DNA of 64,000 nucleotides from Mytilinidion resinicola (lineage: Eukaryota; Ascomycota; Dothideomycetes; Mytilinidiales; Mytilinidiaceae), in NCBI RefSeq assembly GCF_010093595.1, contig NW_022985453.1, forward strand, positions 143,342 through 207,341, written 5' to 3'. This document shows, in pieces, positions 55,828 to 64,000 of this stretch. Both the position numbers and the translations under genes were made by a program. A model generated the notes under the pieces. It did not search any database and was not told where the DNA came from. It saw only the letters and a program-made list of their open reading frames with translations. Position 1 is the stretch's first letter. The number at the start of each line of letters is the position of its first letter.

Positions 55828-57478
55828 CTAATCCCCATGATGAACATTCTCAAGATGCTGCACCCCATCCTTCTCATCCGTCTCCAGCTTTCCCAACGCC
55901 CTAAACCTCTCCTCCTCGTCAGCCTTGCTTGCTCTAACAACAGCCCTGTTGTCCGGATTCAACCCCATTAGCACCCTCGGATCCTCATAGAACATGCGGT
56001 CAACCTGCTCCAGTGTTCAGCCGGAGGTCTCCACACCAAAGAAATAAATCAGCGGCACGAAAATAGCGCAGATGATCGCCCAGATCCAGAAGTAGTTCCC
56101 ACCAATCGACTGCAAACCAATAGGCGTGACCATCACGACCACGAAGTTAGACGCCCAGTGGCTGAAAACCCCGATAGCGGTGGATTTGTTGCGTACGCGG
56201 AGCGGCTGGACTTCAGCGGAGTAGGACCATGAGACGGGGAGAATGCCGGACGTGAAGAAGTCCATGTAAAGGAAGATAAACGCGACAGCGCACGCGCTGT
56301 TAGCTTTAATAGTTTTGATGCCGAGAGAGCCTGCGATGATGACCATGCACACCGCGCAGCCGGCGGAGGAGATCATGATGCTTTTGCGGCGCCCAATGCG
56401 GTCGATATAGAGGAACGGCGGCCAGGAGAACACTGCGTACTGTGTGAACGCCACCGAGGCGAGGATGAGCGACATGTTCGCTGAGAATCCGAGGTACTGC
56501 TGCAGGATGAAGGCGAGGTAGTAGCAGATGGAATTGATGCCGCTCCACTGGTTCATCATGTATGGTCCCATGCCGAGTAGCACGCGGTGAAGGTTGCGTG
56601 TTTTGGTGGCATTGGTGAAGACTTCGTTCCAGGTTGGCTCGCCGTCTTCTTCTTCCGTGGCGATGGTGTCGAGGATCTCGTTGAGCTGGCCTGTGACTTC
56701 GGCGTCGTTGTCGGATTTATCGAGGAGGCGGGCAATTACGTGGCGTGCGTTCTCGACTTGGTCGTGCTTTGCGAGCCAACGAGGGGTTTCCACGATGAAG
56801 GGGCAGAGCATGAGGACGATGAGAGAGAAGATGATCTGACATGCGATCTATGAGAAGGCTGTGTCAGTGGAGTCTAGAAGGCTCAGGGATGAGGGAGATC
56901 TTACTGGAAAACGCCACTGCATCGAGCTTTCAGCATACAAAGTAGCAAAGCAGAGCCACGACGCAACCGCCACACCGATGATGATGAGAGCAGACTGGAC
57001 GACGAGTAGAGATCAACGATTGTGCGAAGGCAGAGTCTCGGCTTGGAGAATCGGGACGGCTACTGTGCTGAGACCCACCCCGAAGCCTGCAATGATGCGC
57101 GATGCGACCATTTGGCCATACGAGTACGAGGCAGTTTGAATCGCTGCACCGATAATAACGATGATGTTGGCGAGGATGATGGAGCGTTTCCGTCCGAAAT
57201 TTTCACTGAAGAAGAAGGCTGCAACAGCACCCATCGCGCATCCAATGTCGTAAATTCCGGTCACTAAGCCCTGCTTAGTTGCGGAGGGATGGCCCAGCAT
57301 TTCTGTGAAGCGCTCACCGGCGAGAATGCCGCCGAATAACCCTGTAAAGACGAAGGTCAGAAGACGTCGCGGTCATAAAATTGGAGGTCGTACCTTGATC
57401 ATAGCCAAGCAAGAGAAAGTCGAATCCCGCGGTGAGTAGGATCACTGTGATCAGGATTCTGCCCCGTAGTTCGATCAT
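55828..57478 (-). pseudogene. MFS sugar-porter gene with two in-frame TGA codons
   Basis: Exons 57394-57478, 56905-57341 and 55828-56847 join in phase to a full 513-residue frame of the sugar-porter family: AGFDFLLLGYDQG at the start, NFGRKRSII after TM2, RIIAGFGVGLSTVAVPILQA in TM4, ETPRWLAKHDQVENARHVIA at the loop, and VETSG near TM12, then TLEQVD. Two codons are TGA: 57013-57015, after TLPSHNR, where relatives usually have Gly or a basic residue, and 56017-56019, after VETSG, where relatives have Arg or Lys (CGA to TGA is the simplest change). The first stop removes most of the transporter. It probably once imported hexose, quinate or a polyol at the plasma membrane. Confidence 0.8.
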
Positions 57479-59903
57479 GATGGTGGACACCAGGAGTGAT
57501 CACTGAATGGGAGGTTGACTAATTCAATCAACGAGAGAAGCATAGGCTATATCAAATGAAAACGCAACGAGACAGTTGAATTGGGAAGTAGCTGGAATGC
57601 CTTTCATGAAAGGGAAAGGGTCTGTTTATATAATAAGACAAGATCATGGTTACCGGGATTCCCCAGACCGAAGGGCGTGTCCATACACCAGAAGTCGGCT
57701 CCTCAATCACGCGGCTTAGTACCCCGGATCTCATCTGAGCGAATAACGCGGGGTTTGAAAATGCGGAGTGTGGAGTGCGGAGAGACTCGCGGGGATTTAA
57801 TTTTGGAGTTTATGCCGAACTGGGAATGCCGAAGCCTCGTCGAGGGGCTCCGAAGGGTGACCCGAGGGAAGAATATCGCGGCACACCTTCCAAGACGTCG
57901 TCAGACATCAATGAACGTAGGATTTCGAATCGTGGCTCGAAGTCTTTGCAAATACGCTGACTCGTGGCGGTGAAAGGCGAATGGTGAGAATCTATTTGCT
58001 TGGTGGGGAGCAGTGAGCTAGCTTTGTCGAACCTCGAAACACGGTGATCTCGAAACGCGGTGATCTTTCCGGCATCCTTCACTCGGCACACCTTCCCAAG
58101 GTCGACCGAATTGCCTCCTGATGACTTGCGTGGTTGACGTAGGAGGCTTCATGTTGCGCATGATGTTTCCGTTTCGGCGAATGCGGTGACTTTTGGAGCT
58201 AGCCGAATCGACTTGACCTCGTCCGAAACACTTGACATCCTCCGAGTTTACGACATAACCAATGGAGAATTCGTATTTGCATGCCTTGTACATTTTGCGG
58301 CAAATACTATCGCTAGAGCAGCACTTCTTTTTGTCGCAGATATTCTATTCTATCGAAAAGAGATGATAGTTGAACATCAAGCTGTAGTACTCATCAAAGG
58401 ATATTTCGTCAGACGTCCTCTTTGAGCGATTCCCTCTCACATTCGTCCAGACATCTCCTCCACATGTCCCTCATCCTCATACGCGCCCTCCCGGGCCCAG
58501 AAAAGCATTGCCAAAACTTCCATGTTCGGTTCCTCTTTTCTTCCTCAAAGGTGCCTACCTAAGGTTAAGTTTCAATCAAGACGGACCTGACACACCACTT
58601 AGGCCAATCACAATCATAGGAATCCCAAACGAGCCAAAGACGGATCCCCAGATTCGGCAAACCGGCGGTTTGCTAGTCGAAGGGGGCACTTCGTTCTCAA
58701 GCAGGTCTCTGCTGGCGCTAGATGGTCGAGACCAAACTCGTGGGACAAGTGGTTCCAAGGATGGAAATTGCCACACTCAGTTTCCCCAGATTTTGGTGTA
58801 CAAGGCGGCTGTAAGTCCGGGCTACGGATACCAGCTCGAACGCTCAAATGCTCCACGATCAGACAACATTCGAAGGCCATGCGCTTGAGTCGAGTCATGC
58901 TGTCTTTGCACGGATCTGGTAGAGTAATACTTTGCTTTTTAGCTGGTCCCTTTGGGATATATCTTTTTTTATCTCAATACTACCCCCCAGGATATTAGAT
59001 GGCTCGGTGCCTCGGTCGTTCGTTGCAGATATTCTACCATGCTCGCGCTCGCGTAGGTTCAAAATTGATCCCCAGTGTCGAGGAACTTCCCAGCAGCGGA
59101 CTCTTTCCGACAACAGACGCGCTCTGGAGGATGAAAGAGAAAGGACTGAGGAGGACACATCTCAAATGCGTGGTATGGCACTGAAATGAGCTGTAGAAAC
59201 TGAAACAAACGAAGAAAGCCGTATGAAGTTGCACCTGGGTAGACGGCGACTACGCACGGCCGGTCGAACGGTGGCAAGCCGCCTAGTCATGAGGCGGAGT
59301 GCACCAAGCATTTCATGTACTCATCAGCAAATCAAAAGGCTCTAAACATACTCTTGGCGTTTCATGCTGTAGCCAACAGTCGCTCTCTAAATTCTCCGGC
59401 TGCTTGGGGGCTGAGGGTGTGGCGTCAGCTATGCGCAGTCACAGAAACGGCACAGCCAACGGCTGATCCCGCCGCCCAAACACAACTTCTACGCCGCATA
59501 CTCATGAAACCCTTCCTACAACCCCTTCGAATCCTTTGAGGCGAGGAGCTTGCAGTTAAAACTGTGGAAGGTGCCTGCAGAGTCTGCGCTCCTCAATATG
59601 TATCCTAAACCCCAGTCCTACAACTCCGTGAACCGTTGCCTTCTTAGTATAGGCTCAGGAACTGGTCAGAACGACAGGCCACAGACCAAGTTCTCCATTG
59701 GCAAGACTCAGCAAACTGCAAGCTGAGCCATCGTATCGCATAAATATAAGCACATAACCATTGCTCCCACTCCCTTCCTCTACAGTCATAGCCGGCAACA
59801 AAACTTGACATTTTTTCGTCTTCTTTCTTTGCTCTTCTTCTCCTCTAACTTCTTTCATTTCACACTACCCACTTTCTCTCAAGACCACCAAACCACAAGT
59901 ACA
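57479..59903. other. Intergenic region between transporter and lactonase genes
   Basis: No supported gene in 2.4 kb. Frames at 58508-58888 (plus) and 58614-58898 (minus) overlap each other and match nothing I know. 57760-58130 contains small inverted repeats (for example gcacaccttcc near 57881 and 58084). The lactonase promoter lies at the end, which has a pyrimidine-rich leader. Confidence 0.5.
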
Positions 59904-61142
59904 ATGAAATACTCTTTTGCATTCCTCCTCTCCCTCGGGATGGCCTCCGCCACCTCCACCACCCTCTCAACCATCAAAAACCCTAAACCCACCAACTTTC
60001 CCACCACCTTGAGTAAACTGATCGTGACCTCCGGTCCCGGCCGTATTAGCTCCGTCGACTTCGACGGCTCCAAATTCAGAATAACCAACAAGATCGCCAC
60101 CGCCGGCACAAACCCCAGCTGGGCCCTCTTCAAGAAGCCCAACCACCTCTACACCGTCAATGAGAACGGCAACACCATCAGCCTCTTCAACTACGACCGC
60201 ACCACCAACAAATTCGAAAACGTCACCTCACACCCCCGCAGCACCGGCGTCGTGTACCTCGCCTTCACCAAAGACGAGTCGCGCATGGTCGGCGCAAGCT
60301 TCACCAACGGCACGCTCGACGCGTGGGACACCAGCGCCGCAGATGGCTCCATCAAGCTCCTCAAATCCAAAAAGTTCGACGACAAACTCGGCCCCAACAC
60401 CCTCTACCAGACAGGCGTGCAGGCCCACCAAGCCGTCCTCGACCCCTCCGGCCGCTTCTTCGTCGTGCCCTTGCGCGGCGCCGACATCCTCTCCGTCATC
60501 GACTCCAAGGCCGACGCGTTCAACAGCGTAGCGATAGTCCCCGTCGAGCCTGCCGGCTGTGGGCCGCGCCATGGCGCGTTTATCAAGGCCTGCGAGGGGG
60601 ATAAAGCGACGCACTACGTGTTTGTGTGCGAGCTGAAGAACGTGATTCAGCTGTACAGCGTCAAGTATACGGATGCGGCGCTGGAGCTCACGCATGTTCA
60701 GACGGAGAGCACGTTCGGCAAGGATATGCCAGCGAAGAACCCGACCGACACGACCGCGGACGCGACGAAGACCTTTGCGGCGGCAGGCGAGTGTATCGTT
60801 GCGAGCAACCAGCGGGATATTTATGTGTCGAATCGGCTGACCGGGAATGAGGCGGATAGTATTGTGCATTTCACGTTGGCGCGTGATGAGCAGAAGGGAA
60901 CGGCGAGCTTGACGTTTGGGGAGTCGGTTAGTAGTTTCGGGATTTCGCCGCGGATGTTTAGTTTGGCGTTGGGGAAGGAGGATGTTCTCTTCTCTACGAA
61001 TCAGAACAACGGGACGGGGTTGTTGGCGTATAAGAGGGATGCGGATGGGAAGTTGGCGGTGATTGAGGAGTCGAAGGTTGATATCAAGGAGTTTAGGGAC
61101 TCGGTGGCTGAGTTTGGGCCTGAGTTTGTGCAGCAGATTTGA
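59904..61142 (+). CDS. Secreted lactonase-type seven-bladed beta-propeller
   Basis: A single exon encodes 412 aa from the Met at 59904, which begins a signal peptide (MKYSFAFLLSLGMASATS). An in-frame Met at 59805 would place a second hydrophobic stretch before it. The body matches the lactonase family of 6-phosphogluconolactonase-like and carboxy-muconate-cyclase-like propellers: NPSWALFKKPNHLYTVNENG, GVVYLAFTKDESRMVGASF, QTGVQAHQAVLDPSGRFFVV, and CGPRHGAFIKA, whose GPRH is the usual substrate/metal-site block. IYVSNR and SFGISPRMFSLAL follow. Relatives open cyclic esters. The extracellular substrate is not known. The 5' end is strongly C-rich in codon choice, the 3' end less so. Confidence 0.88.
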   Translation: MKYSFAFLLSLGMASATSTTLSTIKNPKPTNFPTTLSKLIVTSGPGRISSVDFDGSKFRITNKIATAGTNPSWALFKKPNHLYTVNENGNTISLFNYDRTTNKFENVTSHPRSTGVVYLAFTKDESRMVGASFTNGTLDAWDTSAADGSIKLLKSKKFDDKLGPNTLYQTGVQAHQAVLDPSGRFFVVPLRGADILSVIDSKADAFNSVAIVPVEPAGCGPRHGAFIKACEGDKATHYVFVCELKNVIQLYSVKYTDAALELTHVQTESTFGKDMPAKNPTDTTADATKTFAAAGECIVASNQRDIYVSNRLTGNEADSIVHFTLARDEQKGTASLTFGESVSSFGISPRMFSLALGKEDVLFSTNQNNGTGLLAYKRDADGKLAVIEESKVDIKEFRDSVAEFGPEFVQQI

Positions 61143-61259
61143 GGGAGGGTTTGTGTCTTGTGGTGGTCCTTTGAATTTGCGTCTGCATAGCGTTGGTACT
61201 TGTATGATTAGTTTCCCTTCTTCTTGTCTTCTTCAGACTACTTCATTACTCCGTCCAGA

Positions 61260-61790
61260 CTGTGTACACTTGCTTGACACCGCCTGAAGGGCCCTGGTCC
61301 ATTATTATGGACTGGAAAATTGCACTTTCGACACACCCAGTAGCTATCCAGGCCACCGCAGACGGTGCTGGACCTCTGTAGCCAACGGAGACTGACTAAC
61401 GCTCTTGAGCAGAAAGTGGCATTCTACGAATATGTGACTCTATGATGCCACTTCTGATACACACCCACTCGGGCTTACGTACACCTGCCTGACACCGCTT
61501 GAGGGCCCCTGGTGCATTATGATGGAGCGGAAAATGACAGATTCAACACACCTGGTAGCTCTCCGGGCCACCCCAGACGGTGCTGGACTGTTGTGACTCC
61601 ATGGCCAACGGAGACTGGCACCCTCGAACAGGAAGTAGCAGTCCACGAATCTGGCTTATGTACACTTGCCTAACACTACCTGAGGTCCTCTGGCACGTTA
61701 CAAAAAGCCGCAAAAAGACAATTCTGGCCAGGCTAAAAGCTTGCCGAGCCACCTCACACGGTGGTGGCCGGTCCTGCCGCTGCAACCAAA
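61260..61790 (+). repeat. Three ~200-bp tandem copies of a dispersed repeat
   Basis: Copies begin near 61263, 61479 and 61660 with tgtacacttgcttgacaccg-like blocks, followed by gaggg-cccctgg, a tattatgga/tatgatgga block, ggccaccgcagacggtgctgg and ccaacggagactggc. Spacings are about 216 and 181 bp. A diverged single copy lies at 45225-45430 and a short piece at about 62105-62140. The opening block also matches the 98-bp array at 41 kb. Confidence 0.8.
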
Positions 61791-61853
61791 ATAAAAAGGC
61801 GACGAGGAACGCCGCATAGAGACCCATCCGCTAATAAGAGAGGCAAAAAATAT

Positions 61854-61998
61854 TGCCCCTTCTCGGGATCGAACCGAGGACCTCGTGTGAAATTGTCAGC
61901 CCAAGCTACCACGCCCCGCCCAGCCGAAGCCGAGACGAGTCGTGTAAGTAGATGAAACTGCTATAACCCACGCGCTCTAACCACTAAGCCAAGAGAGC
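61854..61998 (-). tRNA. tRNA-Ile (UAU) with a ~72-nt intron
   Basis: On the minus strand, the 5' half (61998-61962) has acceptor gctctct, D-arm gcttagtggttagagc and an anticodon loop reading TAT. The 3' half (61889-61854) has a T-arm ctcggttcgatcccgag, acceptor aaggggc and discriminator A. A-box (tggcttagtggt) and B-box (ggttcgatccc) promoters are intact, and TTTTTT follows (61845-61850). The roughly 72-nt intron starts one base after the anticodon, as in other eukaryotic tRNA-Ile(UAU) genes. It reads the AUA codon. One acceptor pair and one anticodon-stem pair are mismatched, so a slightly decayed copy is possible. Confidence 0.72.
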
Positions 61999-62823
61999 AT
62001 TTGTTTTTGATGGAGATTGGACCGATTTAGGCGGTATATAATGGCTAAGTGGGGTTCGGTGGGGTGGTGAGGAGCTTTGGGGGAGTTGGGGATGGGTCGC
62101 AAGTCGAATCTGTGTACACCCGTTTGGCGCTGTCTGAAGTGGCCTAGCTATGTTAACTATTAGTTATAATTATTAAAATTCCATCTTGCATAGAGTTTTT
62201 ATAGTGTGCTAAGAGACCTCTCGCAGAGGTAAAGGACTAGACTTACAACTATAATAGGTCTTTCCGCGAATTTAAAATAAAAGCTCTAGGAAATAAAGAT
62301 TTTTACATGAAGGGCTACCCTGGGGTTTACAAGTTTGCTAGGAGGCCACTTCCAAAATAAAGTGAAGCCGAGCCTGACGTTTTATGGTAAAATAGTGAGA
62401 AAGTGAGAAGGTTATAGGGCGAAAACATTAACACGGGCAAAAATATCATATGTAAGGGCAACAATTTCATCTTTTTAGCTCTTTTAGGGTTTGCTAAAGC
62501 ACTTATATAACTCCATGAGGGTGCAAATGGAAGATAACAGGGTGTTTCGCGCGTTAAAAGTAGAAGTAGAGCAGGTTTTTGAGTGGAACTAAGTCGCGGC
62601 AAGGCTTGAGTGGGCTAAGAAAGTACACGATACTTCCTATTTGCGCATAGAGCGCACGATTAGGCCAGTAGTATTTGTTGATATGCCTCTCTTGATGAAT
62701 AGTGAGGTCGAGCCTGACGTTCCGTGGTTGAAGGGCGAGGAAGTGAGGTTGCGGGCGGAGAAACTCGAGACGGGAAAGACCGTCCCTCCACCACATTTCG
62801 TTTCAGACACCTCTCCGCTCAAT
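61999..62823. other. Intergenic, AT-rich
   Basis: Between the tRNA and the TGT gene. A short copy of the dispersed GTACAC block lies at about 62105-62140 (gtgtacacccgtttggcgct). 62150-62600 is AT-rich without a gene. Frames around 62637-63039 on both strands overlap the TGT gene and are shadows. Confidence 0.55.
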
Positions 62824-64000
62824 ATGGCACCCATGCCACCAGCGCTCTCGTACGAGCTACTCGCGAAATGCTCGGTCAGACACCTCTTCTTGGTAGAACT
62901 GTATGTAGCTAACCCACAGTGCAGGTCACAAAAGCACGAGCCGCAATCCTCCACCTCCCCCACGGGCCTGTTCCCCTCCCGATCTTCATGCCCGTGGCCA
63001 CCCAAGCCTCCCTCAAAGGCCTCACACCCGAGCAACTAGAAGAGACAGGATGCCGGCTATGTCTGAACAACACGTACCACCTGTGAGACACTCCAGCGCA
63101 CGAGCAGTACCCGTAGACAATTCTGACAATGGTGGAAGCGGGTTGAAACCAGGACAAGCAACACTCGACGCAATCGGCGGCGCGCACAAATTCCAGTCAT
63201 GGCCACATAATATCCTCACAGGTGTTCTACCCTCAATTCTGAAGATTTGAAGTTGGGCACAGTAGCTGATTGTTGCAGATAGTGGTGGGTCGGTGACCCT
63301 CTCAACTTTGTGGACCAAGGGACAGCAGCTGACGCCAAAGTCAGCTTCCAAATGGTCTCGCTTTTGAAGCTTGCGAAGGTTACGGAGGAAGGGGTCAAGT
63401 TCTTGAGTCCGCACGATGGTACACCAATGTGAGTTCCATAAATTTATCTTGATCTGCGGCGATTGAGAGAGGATACAGGCTTCTGACCCCCGAACACTCC
63501 ATCTCCCTCCAGAACTCCATCGGCTCGGATATCATCATGCAACTGGATGATGTGATTGCGACTACATCTCCTGATCTCGCGCGGATGGAAGAAGCGATGG
63601 ACCGGTCGGTGCGGTGGCTGGATCGCTGTATCAAGGCACACAAATACCCGGAGAGGCAGAATCTGTTCTGCATTATTCAAGGAGGCCTAGATCTAGACTT
63701 GAGAAAGCGATGTACAAAGGAGATGGTCGAGCGAGATACGCCCGGGATTGCTATCGGTGGCCTTTCTGGTGGCGAGGAAAAGGCGGCCTACTGCAAAGTG
63801 TAAGATGTCCATGGATGAATTTTTGAGGCAGAGACTACTGCTGACACTACACTTAGAGTCGACACATGTACCAGTCTGCTACCGGAGAAGAAGCCTAGAT
63901 ATGTCATGGGTGTTGTAAGTGTATCCAGAGACCTCCGATCGCACCTTAGGCTCATAGATTGTAGGGCTACCCTGAAGACCTAGTTGTCTCCATAGCCCTC
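62824..64000 (+). CDS. QTRT1: Queuine tRNA-ribosyltransferase catalytic subunit (5' part)
   Basis: Eight exons are visible: 62824-62874, 62925-63082, 63139-63221, 63279-63288, 63345-63428, 63479-63799, 63857-63914 and 63965-64000. They keep frame for 267 codons, and the gene continues past the window. The enzyme swaps the wobble guanine of tRNAs with GUN anticodons for queuine, in a heterodimer with QTRT2. Signatures are [24 protein letters not shown], the active-site [53 protein letters not shown] and YVMGVGYPEDL. The general-base Asp of DSGG is present. The nucleophile Asp and the zinc ligands lie beyond the edge. Exon 4 is only 10 nt and encodes most of DSGG. Donor 1 (gtcaga) is weak. Confidence 0.93.

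Noticed and set aside
58508..58898. Opposed 126-aa and 94-aa frames
   Set aside because: They overlap each other on opposite strands with no domain or codon pattern favouring either.
62637..63039. Two overlapping 132-aa frames on opposite strands
   Set aside because: They cover exon 1, intron 1 and exon 2 of the TGT gene in wrong frames; the spliced TGT model explains the sequence.

Overview
The window reads as nuclear DNA of a filamentous ascomycete (Pezizomycotina, possibly Dothideomycetes; the class is an inference). Support comes from protein-coding genes cut by 49-110 nt GT-AG introns, fungal families (RRP8 opening MFSVPGW, a BYS1-type secreted protein, DHA14 and sugar-porter MFS proteins, HIS2, DDI1, fungal ankyrin and 2OG-oxygenase families), a Fot1/pogo-type transposon with TA target sites, and an intron-bearing tRNA-Ile(UAU). 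Exon borders were placed by eye from splice consensus and reading phase. Every multi-exon model marked CDS sums to an intact frame.

Layout. 0-9 kb: a coiled-coil protein, a decayed ankyrin gene, a DHA14 efflux transporter lying between two arms of a diverged inverted duplication, and a Cys-rich membrane protein. 9-14 kb: mostly non-coding, with one foldback element. 14-26 kb: housekeeping and metabolic genes: a six-exon FKBP12, histidinol-phosphatase HIS2, three oxidoreductases (SDR, aldo-keto reductase, SDR), a foldback MITE and a BYS1-type secreted protein. 26-31 kb: gene-poor, with a broken small secreted protein gene and a GNAT acetyltransferase. 32-38 kb: a conserved block of DDI1, a PAA1/AANAT-type acetyltransferase and RRP8.

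38-62 kb looks like an accessory compartment. It holds tandem repeats, two paralogous zinc-finger/BTB-like proteins separated by a 98-bp tandem array, a deletion derivative of a Fot1-like transposon sitting 20 bp upstream of a decayed 2OG-Fe(II) oxygenase gene, an F-box-like fragment, a convergent pair of long-helix proteins whose layout resembles two-component alpha-pore-forming toxins, a sugar transporter with two in-frame TGA codons, and a secreted lactonase-type beta-propeller. A short sequence family (GTACAC...CCGTCTG) recurs from 40.9 to 62.1 kb. 62-64 kb returns to housekeeping: tRNA-Ile(UAU) and the 5' part of the queuine tRNA-ribosyltransferase gene, which runs off the window and uses a 10-nt microexon.

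The most interesting candidate system is the convergent pore-former-like pair at 51.3-55.1 kb, with a possible third small gene at 55.2-55.6 kb. Its function is inferred from architecture only.
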